Program-made: the position numbers and the translations under genes
The notes under the pieces: model-generated
Seen by the model: only the letters and a program-made list of their open reading frames with translations
The model's database searches: none
What the model was told of the DNA's origin: nothing
In this document: one piece after another, positions 55,089 to 64,000 of the stretch
How the letters are laid out: every line of letters starts with the position of its first letter
How positions within the stretch are numbered: position 1 is the stretch's first letter
Origin: Flavobacteriia bacterium
GTDB taxonomy: Bacteria > Bacteroidota > Bacteroidia > Flavobacteriales_D > Crocinitomicaceae
Direction of reading: 5' to 3'
Length of the DNA: 64,000 nucleotides
Assembly: GCA_016183815.1 (NCBI GenBank)
Contig: JACPDW010000008.1
Location: forward strand, 1 to 64,000

Positions 55089-55529
55089 TTAATTATTTTT
55101 TTTAAATCCAATTAACATCACTGCACATCCTGTAACTTTCTTGTCCATATCCAATTCGGTTTCAATAATAACTGGAATAGTACTTGGGACTTTAAAGTCC
55201 CAATAAGGTGAGTTTTTATAATTTTTATTTGTAAATAATACATTTCCTAATTCATCTCGAACTGAAAAAATGACATACATATCTTCTTTTCCAGCACTAG
55301 TTGCTATTCTATAAATAGTACCTCCAAAAAAAGTTGTTTTAAATTCTGCCTTTTCACGATCTAAAAAAGCAGTATATATCTGTCCGTCTGAAACAAATTT
55401 TGCTTTTTTGTTATTACCATCTAAATATTTTTTACAAATATCGACAATCGACTCACAATCTTGTGAAAAGATAGAATTAGTATGAATCGAAACAAAAAGT
55501 ATAAAGAAAAATATCAGTTTATAATGCAT
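55089..55529 (-). CDS. Secreted protein of the ABC operon, function unknown
   Basis: A 146-residue protein with a signal peptide (1 to about 23, ending SIFSQ) and a compact beta-rich body (FKTTFFGGTIYRIATSAGKEDMYVIFSVRDELGNVLFTN) that ends in a hydrophobic strand GCAVMLIGFKKNN. I do not recognise the family. It lies between the lipoprotein gene (11 bases upstream) and the ABC fusion (23 bases downstream), so the three very likely form one unit. Confidence 0.7.
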   Translation of the reverse strand: MHYKLIFFFILFVSIHTNSIFSQDCESIVDICKKYLDGNNKKAKFVSDGQIYTAFLDREKAEFKTTFFGGTIYRIATSAGKEDMYVIFSVRDELGNVLFTNKNYKNSPYWDFKVPSTIPVIIETELDMDKKVTGCAVMLIGFKKNN

Positions 55530-55540
55530 AGGATTAAATT

Positions 55541-56431
55541 TTATTCGACTACAAAACTTCTTAATTTGTTGATTTTAATAGTAATCATGTTTAGAATACT
55601 AGAATTAATATCTACCTCAGTTACATGATTTAAAACGGTTAATTTCTTTTCTTTATTAGTTGTTGGAGGAACGAAATCATAATTCAATTTAACTAAATTA
55701 AAGGATAGTTTTAAATCTTCAAGTAAAACTAATAATTCATCATTGATTCCATTTTTATTATACAAATCCAAAATTTCGATAATGGTATTAAGCGTTTGTT
55801 TTTGTTCACCAATTCTTTCTACCAGTTTTTTATTATATTTTTGTTTGTTTAACTCACAAGCAAGGTATAAAGATTCAATCCAACCGCCTGTTAAAATTAA
55901 TACTGAGGTATTTTTTCTGTCATTATTTTTTAGAAAAGCATCAGATTTTTGGAAAGCATCTGAAACAATTTTTATCAAGGAATCTTGATTTGTATTATTT
56001 TTTTCAAATCGCTCCATGAAATTTTTATCGAAAGCACCTTCTAAATCTAAATCGGATGTAATCTTTTCAATACATTTTAAATACTTCAAAGAAGTTGAAT
56101 TTTTATTGTAAATGTTTATATATCCCATGTCAGTGCCATAAACACCCAAATTAAGTGCTTTTTTAACTTCATTAGTGTAATTTTCTAAATTATCAGTTAA
56201 ATTCATTAGACCTTCATTAAAAGCAATTGCTTCTTCTTTTAGAAGTAAAGAGGTTTGTATTGGTGAAGGAATACTAAATATTTTACCGTCAAAATTAGTA
56301 TTTAAAGAACTATTTGGGTCTAATACCTCATCGTCAATTTCCTCTGTTTTCTCTTTATTTTCTGGGGTACATGAATAAAAAGTAAAAATACTGAAAATCA
56401 AAATAGTGTATAAAATAAAATTTATTTTCAT
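55541..56431 (-). CDS. Lipoprotein of the ABC operon, function unknown
   Basis: About 296 residues from ATG 56431, chosen because it gives a clean lipoprotein signal (MKINFILYTILIFSIFTFYSC, Cys near 21); a start at 56440 adds three residues. The body is mostly alpha-helical and rich in Glu, Lys and Leu (NEGLMNLTDNLENYTNEVKKALNLGVYGTDMGYINIYN..TGGWIESLYLACEL). It probably sits in the inner or outer membrane facing the periplasm. First gene of the operon with the secreted protein and ABC fusion. No family recognised. Confidence 0.7.
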   Translation of the reverse strand: MKINFILYTILIFSIFTFYSCTPENKEKTEEIDDEVLDPNSSLNTNFDGKIFSIPSPIQTSLLLKEEAIAFNEGLMNLTDNLENYTNEVKKALNLGVYGTDMGYINIYNKNSTSLKYLKCIEKITSDLDLEGAFDKNFMERFEKNNTNQDSLIKIVSDAFQKSDAFLKNNDRKNTSVLILTGGWIESLYLACELNKQKYNKKLVERIGEQKQTLNTIIEILDLYNKNGINDELLVLLEDLKLSFNLVKLNYDFVPPTTNKEKKLTVLNHVTEVDINSSILNMITIKINKLRSFVVE

Positions 56432-56584
56432 ATAATGCACTTTTGGTTTATTGGCTCAAAATATTCGATAAAAATAGAAAATATTTCTATAATACCAAAT
56501 TATTTTTAAAAAAAAGTAAAAATAATTTTTTTTCAGAGATTAAATTTTATAAAAATTACAATTAATTTATCAAAATTTCATTAT

Positions 56585-56592
56585 TATTTTTG
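56585..56592 (+). promoter_or_regulatory. Possible -7 box of the histidine kinase gene
   Basis: TATTTTTG matches TAnnTTTG but is 121 bases before ATG 56714 and lacks a -33 TTG, so the assignment is weak. Confidence 0.25.
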
Positions 56593-56713
56593 TATTAACT
56601 TTTAAAGTTATTTACATCTACTTCAAAATGTATATAAATTGGCTGTTAAAAAAAGTTAAGTTTAATTTAACTCATTTTAATATATGTTTCTTTGTTGTTG
56701 GGATTTTATGTAA

Positions 56714-58333
56714 ATGAAAAAATTAAGAATAAACTTTATTGTTGTTTTGGTAATCCTATCAATGTTTTCATTGTTGATTATTCAATTTTTTCAAACAATT
56801 CAGCTGTATGATCGTAAATCTAAAGAGTTTAAAAATAGTGTGCATACAGTACTTGAACGAATTGCTGTTCATCATGAAAAAGCATTAGATGTCAGAAGAT
56901 ACCTTCAAGTTATCAATAAAAACTTTAATGGAGAATACAAAGAATTAATAAAAAAAGAATTTAAAAATTTGCTTTCACCAACTGGGAGTGTTCAAATTAA
57001 AGATACAGTTTTATTTCAAAATGGTGAATTGAATAAATATCTATTAATTGAAGGAAAAACTTTTGATTCAATCTCTGGTTTGAGTACAGAACAAAAAGTA
57101 TTGGCTAGAGATGTAAGACATTTTCAACAATTATTTGATAATAATAGTAAATCTAAAATCATCCAAACCAATAAAATTGCTTATCAATTAGATCAACGAA
57201 TAATTCAACATATTTTCAAAAAAGCAAAGTATATCAATGAAATAATGGCTCAAAGTTTTAGAGAAAATATTTTTCAAAAAACGGAAGATAGAGTAGATAT
57301 TAATTTTTTAGATTCTGTAATTAGACAAGAAATGATTTGGAGTGAGTTTCCACATAAATATCACTATAAAATATGTAATGAACGTGGTCAAACACTTAAA
57401 TTCCCAATCACTCCAGATAAATATTTGAGTACAATAGATACTGTCAAGTCTGCTAAAGCTTTTTTGTTTCCACAAAATATTTTAGATGATAAATGGAGTT
57501 TGTTTTTGAAATTTGACAATGAAAATCAATACATATTCAAAGAAATGGGAAGTATGATGATTGTAAACATTTTGTTGATGGTTTTTATATTAATTTCAAT
57601 TATTTTCATGTTTAATACCATTTTATCTCAAAAGAAATTAGATGAACTTAAAAATGATTTTATTTCTAACATGACTCATGAATTTAAAACACCTATCTCA
57701 ACCATTTCATTAGCTTGTGAGGCACTTAACGACATAGATGTTGTTGGTAAAATTGAAGCAAATTACATACCATTTATTAAAATGATTTCTGATGAAAATA
57801 AACGATTAGGTAATTTAGTTGAAAATATTTTACAAAGTTCCGTTTTAGATAAAGGTGAATTAAAACTTAATAAAACGGAATTTGATTTAGTGGAATTATG
57901 TAATGAATTAATTAATTCATACAAAATGAAAATCGATGCATTAAACGGTCAATTAATTACTCGTTTACCTCATGAAAAAATTATGATATTTGCAGACCGT
58001 TTTCAAGTAAGTAATTTAATAAACAATTTGATGGATAATGCATTGAAATATAGTAAAAAAAATATTAAAATCACTTTATGTCTTGAACAAAGTTCAGCTC
58101 ATATTTGTTTGAGTATCATTGATGAAGGCATAGGAATTAGCAAAGAATATTTGAGTAAAATATTTGACAAATTATTCAGAGTTCCTACAGGGAATATTCA
58201 TAATGTAAAAGGATTTGGTTTAGGATTAAACTACGTAAAATCTATTATTGAACTGCATGCATGGAACATACAGGTTAAAAGTAAACTGAATTCAGGTTCA
58301 ACTTTTAAAATATTAATACCAATAAATAAATAG
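56714..58333 (+). CDS. Membrane sensor histidine kinase
   Basis: A 539-residue kinase: helix 1 (about 7-27), a periplasmic sensor domain (about 28-280) without a recognised fold, helix 2 (about 281-304), then the dimerisation/phosphoacceptor motif FISNMTHEFKTPIS with H322. The ATPase part has NNLMDNALKYSKK (N-box), DEGIGIS (G1) and GFGLGLNYV (G2). There is no HAMP domain between helix 2 and the kinase core. It is paired with the response regulator 4 bases downstream. Divergent from the lipoprotein-ABC operon, a possible target. Confidence 0.93.
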   Translation: MKKLRINFIVVLVILSMFSLLIIQFFQTIQLYDRKSKEFKNSVHTVLERIAVHHEKALDVRRYLQVINKNFNGEYKELIKKEFKNLLSPTGSVQIKDTVLFQNGELNKYLLIEGKTFDSISGLSTEQKVLARDVRHFQQLFDNNSKSKIIQTNKIAYQLDQRIIQHIFKKAKYINEIMAQSFRENIFQKTEDRVDINFLDSVIRQEMIWSEFPHKYHYKICNERGQTLKFPITPDKYLSTIDTVKSAKAFLFPQNILDDKWSLFLKFDNENQYIFKEMGSMMIVNILLMVFILISIIFMFNTILSQKKLDELKNDFISNMTHEFKTPISTISLACEALNDIDVVGKIEANYIPFIKMISDENKRLGNLVENILQSSVLDKGELKLNKTEFDLVELCNELINSYKMKIDALNGQLITRLPHEKIMIFADRFQVSNLINNLMDNALKYSKKNIKITLCLEQSSAHICLSIIDEGIGISKEYLSKIFDKLFRVPTGNIHNVKGFGLGLNYVKSIIELHAWNIQVKSKLNSGSTFKILIPINK

Positions 58334-58337
58334 CAAT

Positions 58338-59027
58338 ATGAAAATTAAAATCTTATTAGCAGAAGACGACGAAAATTTAGGTAATTTATTAACTACTTTT
58401 CTCAAAACAAAAAATTATGAAGTTGTTTTATGCAAAAATGGTAAAATTGCCTTTGAAACTTTTTCTTCAGATACTTTTGATTTTTGTATCTTGGATGTGA
58501 TGATGCCTGAAATGGATGGATTTACCTTAGCAAAAGAAATCAGAGAAACAGACCAAAAAATTCCAATTTTGTTTCTTACAGCAAAAGCAATGAAAGATGA
58601 TAAATTGGCAGGTTTTGCTTTAGGAGCAGATGATTATTTAACAAAACCTTTTGCTATGGAGGAATTAATTGCAAGAATTGAAGCCATCAGTCGAAGAGTA
58701 GGAGTAAATCAAAATATAGAAAGCGATATTTTTCAAATTGGTTCAATTCAATTCGATGCTTTAAAAAGAATTTTGTACACCAATAATGAAGAAGTAAAAT
58801 TGACAACAAAAGAAAGTCAATTACTTAAACTGTTGTGTAAAAATCAAAATTTGATTTTAGATAGAAACGCAACTTTAAGAGCTATTTGGGGTGACGACAA
58901 TTATTTTAATGGAAGAAGTATGGATGTCTATATTGCAAAACTTAGAAAATACTTAAAAGAAGATGAAAAAATTCACATTTTAAATATTCATGGAAAAGGT
59001 TTTCAATTAATTATCGATAGTGAGTAA
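58338..59027 (+). CDS. OmpR-family response regulator
   Basis: This 229-residue regulator has an N-terminal receiver with acidic pair EDDEN (about 9-11), phosphoacceptor D53 in CILDVMMPEMDGF, and a conserved Lys in DDYLTKPFAMEEL (about 104). The C-terminal winged helix (about 130-225) has LTTKESQLLKLLCKNQNLILDRNATLRAIWGD and NGRSMDVYIAKLRKYLK, typical of OmpR/PhoB DNA-binding domains. Encoded just after its presumed kinase. Its target genes are not known; neighbouring operons are natural candidates. Confidence 0.94.
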   Translation: MKIKILLAEDDENLGNLLTTFLKTKNYEVVLCKNGKIAFETFSSDTFDFCILDVMMPEMDGFTLAKEIRETDQKIPILFLTAKAMKDDKLAGFALGADDYLTKPFAMEELIARIEAISRRVGVNQNIESDIFQIGSIQFDALKRILYTNNEEVKLTTKESQLLKLLCKNQNLILDRNATLRAIWGDDNYFNGRSMDVYIAKLRKYLKEDEKIHILNIHGKGFQLIIDSE

Positions 59028-59122
59028 CAAATTAGTGTAATGATATCAATAAAAAATGGAATTTTACAATAAGTGAAAATGAATTGTTTTTTGAAAGTTC
59101 ATAGTTAGTCTAAAAAAGTTTT

Positions 59123-59130
59123 TAAATTTG
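59123..59130 (+). promoter_or_regulatory. -7 box abutting the lnt GTG start (leaderless)
   Basis: TAAATTTG ends 4 bases before GTG 59135, predicting a leaderless lnt transcript. A -33 TTG is not found at usual spacing (TTG at 59091-59093 is 29 bases away). Confidence 0.55.
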
Positions 59131-59134
59131 TATC

Positions 59135-60742
59135 GTGACCGAACTCAATAGATTTAAACGCTATTTATTGTCCATAATTAGTGGTTTATTAATGGTTTTT
59201 TCGTATCCTTATACGGGAAGTATTCCTTTTTTAATGTTTTTTGCTTTTATTCCTTTGTTGTTAATTGAAGATAACATTTTTAGAAAGAGAATTCGTTCGT
59301 CTAATTTATTTTTACATACTTATCTAATTTTTTTAATTTATAATGTCGGAACTACTTGGTGGATTTGGTTTGCCAGCCCTGGAGGTGCTATGTTTGCTTT
59401 TATTATCAATGCTTTGTTGATGTCCTTAGTTTTTCAAGCCATTCATATCACTAAAAAACATGTGGGGATTCGAGAAGGATATACAGCATTTGTATTGTTT
59501 TGGGTTGGTTTTGAATATGTTCATTACTATTGGGAATTGTCATGGCCATGGCTGAATTTAGGGAATGTCTTTGCTCGACATCCACAGTGGGTTCAATGGT
59601 ACTCATTTAGTGGCGTTTTAGCAGGTACGGCTTGGCTTTTAATGCTTAATTTATTTGGATTCTTCTTATTTAAAAACATTATATTAAAAAGAAAGTCTAT
59701 TAAATCCGAACTTAAACTAGTGGTGTTTTATTTATTTATAGTTTTATTCCCATTGACTTATTCAATTATTCAATATGTAACGTATAAAGAAAAAGGTATT
59801 AAAAGTGAAATCGTTATTACACAACCCAATATAGATCCTTATAACGAAAAATTTTTGGGAAAAATTAAAAATCAATTGAATAAAATTGGCGATTTAGCGG
59901 ACAGAAAAGTTACAAAAAATACCGATTTTGTTCTCGCTCCTGAAACGGCTTTACCTTTTGAATTTTTTGAAGAAGAGATACAACGTTTAATTTATTTTCA
60001 TTATTTATTAGATAGAAAAGCAAGATGGAAAAACGCTTCTTTATTAATTGGTGCTTCCACCATGAGATATTATAAACATAAAAATTCACGAGCTTCAAGA
60101 AAAATAGAAGGAGGCCCTGGATATTATGAAAGTTATAATTCTTCTTTATTAATAAACGAATACAATAGACCCCATTTTGTTCATAAATCGAAATTGGTTT
60201 TAGGTGTGGAAAAAGTGCCCTTTTCAAATATTTTTCCATTTTTAGAAGAATTATCTATCAATAATGGAGGCACAACAGGAACACTTGGGATTGAAGACGA
60301 ATCTCAAGTATTAAAGAGTAATGGTATTACTTTTGCTCCAATAGTTTGTTACGAATCCATTTATGGTGAATTTATCACCAATCAATGTAAAAAAGGAGCA
60401 GAACTTTTGTTTATTATAACTAATGATGGATGGTGGAAAGACACTCCTGGTTACAAACAACATTTGGCTTTAAGTAGATTGAGAGCTGTTGAAAACAGAA
60501 GATCGATTGCTCGTTCAGCAAACACCGGAATTAGTTGTTTTATCAATCAAAGAGGTGATGTAATTCAACAAACAAAATGGTGGAAAAAAGACGTGATTAG
60601 AGACGTGATTTACAGAAACAAAGATAAAACCTTTTACACACGTTTCGGAAACATTTTAGGAGCAACGGTGGCTTATGCAAGTTTGTTTTTATTTATATTT
60701 TCTATCCTAAAAATACTGAAAAACAAATATTTACCTAGATAG
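59135..60742 (+). CDS. lnt: Apolipoprotein N-acyltransferase
   Basis: A 535-residue inner-membrane enzyme that adds the third acyl chain to lipoproteins. About six N-terminal helices (about 10-215) precede a nitrilase-like periplasmic domain (about 225-505). Catalytic residues are in LAPETALPFEF (Glu), KSKLVLGVEKVPF (Lys) and IVCYESIYGEF (Cys), and a final helix anchors the C-terminus. SWPWLNLGN (about 135) is the usual Lnt motif in the membrane part. It begins at GTG beside a -7 box. The window's many lipoproteins would be its substrates. Confidence 0.9.
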   Translation: MTELNRFKRYLLSIISGLLMVFSYPYTGSIPFLMFFAFIPLLLIEDNIFRKRIRSSNLFLHTYLIFLIYNVGTTWWIWFASPGGAMFAFIINALLMSLVFQAIHITKKHVGIREGYTAFVLFWVGFEYVHYYWELSWPWLNLGNVFARHPQWVQWYSFSGVLAGTAWLLMLNLFGFFLFKNIILKRKSIKSELKLVVFYLFIVLFPLTYSIIQYVTYKEKGIKSEIVITQPNIDPYNEKFLGKIKNQLNKIGDLADRKVTKNTDFVLAPETALPFEFFEEEIQRLIYFHYLLDRKARWKNASLLIGASTMRYYKHKNSRASRKIEGGPGYYESYNSSLLINEYNRPHFVHKSKLVLGVEKVPFSNIFPFLEELSINNGGTTGTLGIEDESQVLKSNGITFAPIVCYESIYGEFITNQCKKGAELLFIITNDGWWKDTPGYKQHLALSRLRAVENRRSIARSANTGISCFINQRGDVIQQTKWWKKDVIRDVIYRNKDKTFYTRFGNILGATVAYASLFLFIFSILKILKNKYLPR

Positions 60743-60782
60743 TTTGACGAGAAACACTTACTTTTGGACAAATTTTGTATAG

Positions 60783-61328
60783 TTAAATTGAACGATATCT
60801 TCTAATCCAATTTTCATCTTGTACATCTTTTAGAATTTGCCAAAAATGTTCATCTAAAAAGTAATTAAAATCAATGTCGTAAATACCATAATGTTCATAA
60901 AGATATTTTTGTTGTTGACTGGAAGGTTTGTACAATTCGTTACTCCAACCTTTACCAGCAAAAGTTCTAAAAGGATAATCAGAATATCTTATTTTCCATA
61001 ATGAATCTAATGGATTACAAAATGGAATGTCTCTTTTAGTTATTGGGTCTTTTTCAATACCACAAGGTATGTTTCTCTCTTCAAATAAATTTCTTCTTTG
61101 TGGGTTATAAATGCTTGGCCAAGTACCGCTAGCATATAAAATAAATTCTTCTCGAGTAATAATCTTTTTGTGGGTCAAAGCTCTGCCATTATGAATATAG
61201 ACGACCATTGAATACAGTTTTGAATTGGCTTGCATATTAACTTGAACGCCAAAAACAGGACGAATTTCTCCTATAAATCTCACAGAAGATAGACAAAACC
61301 AACAAAGTACAAAAAATAAAATTTTCAT
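60783..61328 (-). CDS. Secreted protein of unknown function, conserved-looking
   Basis: About 181 residues from ATG 61328, chosen because it places the signal peptide MKILFFVLCWFCLSS at the N-terminus (the frame extends 15 residues upstream). The body is rich in Tyr/Trp with stretches such as REEFILYASGTWPSIYNP and PCGIEKDPITKRDIPFCNPLDSLWKIRYSDYPF; two Cys (CG.., FCNP) could pair. I have the impression of a Flavobacteriales-conserved protein but cannot name a family. Divergent from the large surface protein at 61449. Confidence 0.65.
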   Translation of the reverse strand: MKILFFVLCWFCLSSVRFIGEIRPVFGVQVNMQANSKLYSMVVYIHNGRALTHKKIITREEFILYASGTWPSIYNPQRRNLFEERNIPCGIEKDPITKRDIPFCNPLDSLWKIRYSDYPFRTFAGKGWSNELYKPSSQQQKYLYEHYGIYDIDFNYFLDEHFWQILKDVQDENWIRRYRSI

Positions 61329-61425
61329 TTCAAATACCTTATACGAAATTAATAAAAAATAGTTTAATTTCAAAAAATTTAACTTTAGTTTATTAAGATT
61401 AAGACAATTTGCGAAACTTTTTTAG

Positions 61426-61433
61426 TAAATTTG
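61426..61433 (+). promoter_or_regulatory. -7 box of the large surface protein gene
   Basis: TAAATTTG matches TAnnTTTG and ends 15 bases before the TTG start at 61449. No -33 TTG at 19-21 bases was found. Confidence 0.4.
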
Positions 61434-61448
61434 TAGTAAAATACATAT

Positions 61449-64000
61449 TTGAGAAAAGTTATTCATATACTATTTTTGCTTCATTTTTTTGGAATAAATG
61501 CCCAAAAATTATTAATAAATGAAATTTCTCAAGGTGTTTCAGGAAATAAAGAATTTGTTGAATTTATTGTAAACACTGCTTTTCCTAGTCAATGTCCCGA
61601 TATAAATGAATGTGTAGATCTTCGAGGTTGGATAATAGACGATAACAATTCTTATTTTTCAAATGGTGTTACTTCTGGTGTTGGCTTTGCTCAAGGAGCT
61701 GTTCGTTTTTCAAATAACGCATTTTGGTCATGTCTTAAACCGGGTACTTTAATTACAATTTATGACGATTCTAATCCAGATGCAGTTATTCCTCCAGATG
61801 ATGCATCTACAAATGATGGAAATTGCTCGCTTGTATTACCTATTACTTCAAATTTGTTTGAAAAGCATTTAACTTTACCTGATCCTAATGGAAATACTGG
61901 ATATTCCACAACAGGTTGGGAAGGCGGTGGTCAATGGTCATTGATTGCAATGCAAAACGACGACGATTCTTTTCAAGTAATTGATCCAAACAATACTACT
62001 TCACCTTCATTTTCAGTAAGTTATGGAAACAACACTTTTAATAATATGATTTATTTTGCTGGCGAAGCTCAAGATCTTAGTTTTCAATGTACTAATAGTA
62101 ATTCAAATAATTTTTTTTCACAAAATAATTGGATAAGTGTTGATGCTAATCTTCAAAGTCCAGGAAATTACAATTCTGCCGAAAATGAGTTGTTTGCCCA
62201 ACAAATTAATGCCGTCTGTCGCACTCCTTTTAATGCAACCGTTTCGTTTACTGATGACATTTGTGGTGGTGCTTGTGATGGAACTGCTCAGGTAGATCAA
62301 GTAACAGGCGGTGTGTTGAATTATAGTTATTTATGGTCAAACTCAGAAACAACAACTTCTATTTCTGGATTGTGTGCAGGAGACCACTCGTTAACCGTTA
62401 CAGATGCTTCTAATTGTGAATTTGTAGTTGATTTTACAATTGCTTCGAATGGTTCACCAGAAGAAATTCAGGTAAATGCTGATGTAACAATATGCGAAGG
62501 TGAATCTACTACATTGACGGCAACTGGCCCTTCTGATGTAATATGGCAAAATATAGGAGTTCAAGGTTTGTCTATAAATGTTTCTCCAACAATCACTACT
62601 ACTTATACTGCTGAAGATATTCAAGCAAATTCGTGTTTTTCTCCAAATGATGTCACGGTAACCGTTTTACCTTCTGAGACTATTGGAATATCTGCGTTTC
62701 AAAATCCAACTACATGTGGAGCAATCGATGGTTCAATAACTATATCAGGTTCATCAACTGGAGATTTGACGTGGACAGGCACTAGTTCAGGAACTTTAAG
62801 CAATATCACTTTACCATCAACTATAAATAATTTATCATCAGGAACATACAATATTTCATTTACTGGTTTAAATTTATGTGAAAGTAATGCTGTGAGTCAA
62901 TCGTTAACTGATCCTAATGCCCCAACAGTTCCAATTATTCTAGTTACAGGAAATAATCCATTTTGTGAAGGAGAAAGTATTGTTTTAACTTCAAGTTTTG
63001 CTTCTTCTTATTTGTGGTCCACAGGAGAAACTACTCAAAGTATAACGGTTTCTTCTTCTGGAGATTATTTTGTATCCGTTACGGAAAATTCTTGTACTTC
63101 GACTTCCACGGTGTTAAATGTAAACGAAAATCCACTTCCTATTCTCACCGTTGAAAATTTAATTACTTTATGTGATAATGCGGCTAACTATACTATGACA
63201 TTTTCACCATCAGGCGGGCAATGGAGTGGAGTAGATGTTTCTTCAAATGGTGTAATTAATCCAAATACTCTTGGTTCTCATACATTGACATATACCTATT
63301 CAGATGGAAATTGTTCAAACACTGCAACTTCGTCATTAGAAATTATTGCAAGTCCCATTGTTTATGCTGGATTAGATATTCAAATTTGTGATAATCAAAG
63401 TGTAACTTTAAATGCAACTGGATCAGATTCTTATCAGTGGGATAATGGAGTACAAAATAATATCCCTTTTAATGTAACACAAACCAATACCTATACTGTA
63501 ATTGGTACAAATACAAATAATTGCACTGCCACTGACCAAGTTACAGTTTTTGTTACTTCACTTCCTCCAATCAATTTAGGTCCAGATTTTGTGAGTTGCG
63601 ATGGTTCATCTTGTAATGTAAATATTAACAATACCTATGATTATTTGCAATGGAACGATGGCTCAAACGATTATAGTAGAACTTTTGATCAAAATGGAAC
63701 TTACAGTGTTACCGCTTGGAGTAATGCTGAAAACATTATCAATTTTGGTGATTTTAGTGCTGGAACAACTAACACACTCAATCAATTTTCAACCTCTTAT
63801 GCTTTAGGAACTCCTGGAGCTTATGGATTATTAACTAACGCAGGAACTTATGCAATTTCTACTTCTCCATCATTAGTACACACTAATTTTTTCAATTGTG
63901 GCGACCATACTACTGGAAATGGTAATATGTTGATTTGTAATGGGTCAAACATTCCAAATACACCCGTATGGTGTCAAACTGTTGCTGTTCAGCCCAATAC
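61449..64000 (+). CDS. Very large secreted surface protein, 3' end beyond the window
   Basis: The frame is open from TTG 61449 to the right edge (about 850 residues) with no stop. TTG is chosen because the frame encodes a signal peptide there (RKVIHILFLLHFFGINAQK, cleaved near residue 20). An N-terminal lamin-tail-like domain begins INEISQGVSGNKEFVEFIV. From about residue 255 come SprB-like (FTDDICGGACDGTAQV..) and Ig/PKD-like repeats separated by VxPxxTxTYT-type motifs, with VCDNQSVTLNA- and ICEGESTTLTA-like segments. Proteins of this layout usually end in a T9SS or gliding-motility-associated domain, not visible here. Confidence 0.78.
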   Translation, partial: MRKVIHILFLLHFFGINAQKLLINEISQGVSGNKEFVEFIVNTAFPSQCPDINECVDLRGWIIDDNNSYFSNGVTSGVGFAQGAVRFSNNAFWSCLKPGTLITIYDDSNPDAVIPPDDASTNDGNCSLVLPITSNLFEKHLTLPDPNGNTGYSTTGWEGGGQWSLIAMQNDDDSFQVIDPNNTTSPSFSVSYGNNTFNNMIYFAGEAQDLSFQCTNSNSNNFFSQNNWISVDANLQSPGNYNSAENELFAQQINAVCRTPFNATVSFTDDICGGACDGTAQVDQVTGGVLNYSYLWSNSETTTSISGLCAGDHSLTVTDASNCEFVVDFTIASNGSPEEIQVNADVTICEGESTTLTATGPSDVIWQNIGVQGLSINVSPTITTTYTAEDIQANSCFSPNDVTVTVLPSETIGISAFQNPTTCGAIDGSITISGSSTGDLTWTGTSSGTLSNITLPSTINNLSSGTYNISFTGLNLCESNAVSQSLTDPNAPTVPIILVTGNNPFCEGESIVLTSSFASSYLWSTGETTQSITVSSSGDYFVSVTENSCTSTSTVLNVNENPLPILTVENLITLCDNAANYTMTFSPSGGQWSGVDVSSNGVINPNTLGSHTLTYTYSDGNCSNTATSSLEIIASPIVYAGLDIQICDNQSVTLNATGSDSYQWDNGVQNNIPFNVTQTNTYTVIGTNTNNCTATDQVTVFVTSLPPINLGPDFVSCDGSSCNVNINNTYDYLQWNDGSNDYSRTFDQNGTYSVTAWSNAENIINFGDFSAGTTNTLNQFSTSYALGTPGAYGLLTNAGTYAISTSPSLVHTNFFNCGDHTTGNGNMLICNGSNIPNTPVWCQTVAVQPN

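Noticed and set aside
60783-61373. Longer frame for the minus-strand secreted protein
   Set aside because: The signal peptide begins at ATG 61328, so the upstream 15 residues are probably not translated.
1-64000. CRISPR array, tRNA or rRNA genes
   Set aside because: No regularly spaced repeats and no tRNA-like cloverleaf or rRNA stretches were seen in any intergenic region by eye.

Overview
The window is a very AT-rich chromosomal segment from a Bacteroidota bacterium, most likely in or near the Flavobacteriales. The evidence is: several secreted proteins that end in type IX secretion (T9SS) sorting domains, promoters of the Bacteroidota type (TTG, about 19-21 bases, TAnnTTTG), starts without Shine-Dalgarno sequences, a TonB receptor with a carboxypeptidase-like N-terminal domain, and family variants typical of the phylum (a Tgt without zinc cysteines, ribosomal protein THX, a single-chain PheT of 810 residues). 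No rRNA, tRNA or CRISPR array was seen.

Layout. 1-1.7 kb: a small metal-resistance cassette (ArsR-type regulator, MerT-MerP fusion, GDCCVxC protein) with a clear operator/promoter, next to a decayed DUF2442-like remnant. 1.8-6.1 kb: minus-strand cluster tgt, lptG-like, a DUF481-like barrel and an M16 peptidase. 6.2-13.1 kb: plus-strand housekeeping genes (glycosyltransferase, ECF sigma factor, M42-like peptidase, ribosomal THX, serC-serA, O-methyltransferase, thioesterase, DinB). 13.2-19.2 kb: minus-strand delta-60 T9SS protein, heme A synthase, MOT1-type transporter, CotH-type T9SS protein and folK. 19.3-24.0 kb: small membrane protein, pheT, bioD and a secreted glycosidase-like T9SS protein.

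24.3-31.3 kb is the main accessory region. It holds a single-chain restriction-modification-like protein of 1399 residues whose N-terminus looks like a GIY-YIG nuclease, followed by an SF2 helicase and an Eco57I-type adenine methyltransferase. After it come a broken and an intact Bro-N/DinD-like gene, an orphan duplicate of the 3' end of the restriction gene, a truncated DUF1016 nuclease gene and a methylase-like protein without NPPY. This is the best candidate for an unusual defence system.

31.4-46.1 kb: pcm, a FISUMP lipoprotein, a RecD/Dda-like helicase, a decayed T9SS gene, an esterase, a TonB receptor, then a tight operon of aspartate aminotransferase, RfaE1-type kinase, a beta-oxidation fusion enzyme and a dicarboxylate symporter. 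46.1-47.2 kb is a gene-free stretch with a roughly 280-base element bounded by inverted repeats. 47.2-51.4 kb: an orphan secreted protein and a 1211-residue T9SS repeat protein. 52.0-56.4 kb: a minus-strand operon of a lipoprotein, a secreted protein and a TerB-like/ABCG fusion, divergent from a histidine kinase/response regulator pair. 59.1-64.0 kb: lnt, a conserved secreted protein, and the start of a very large surface protein that runs off the end.

Several genes (arsR, the 36.7 kb gene, lnt, pcm) have a -7 box ending only 4-6 bases before the start codon, which predicts leaderless mRNAs. All functional calls come from reading motifs by eye, with no database search.
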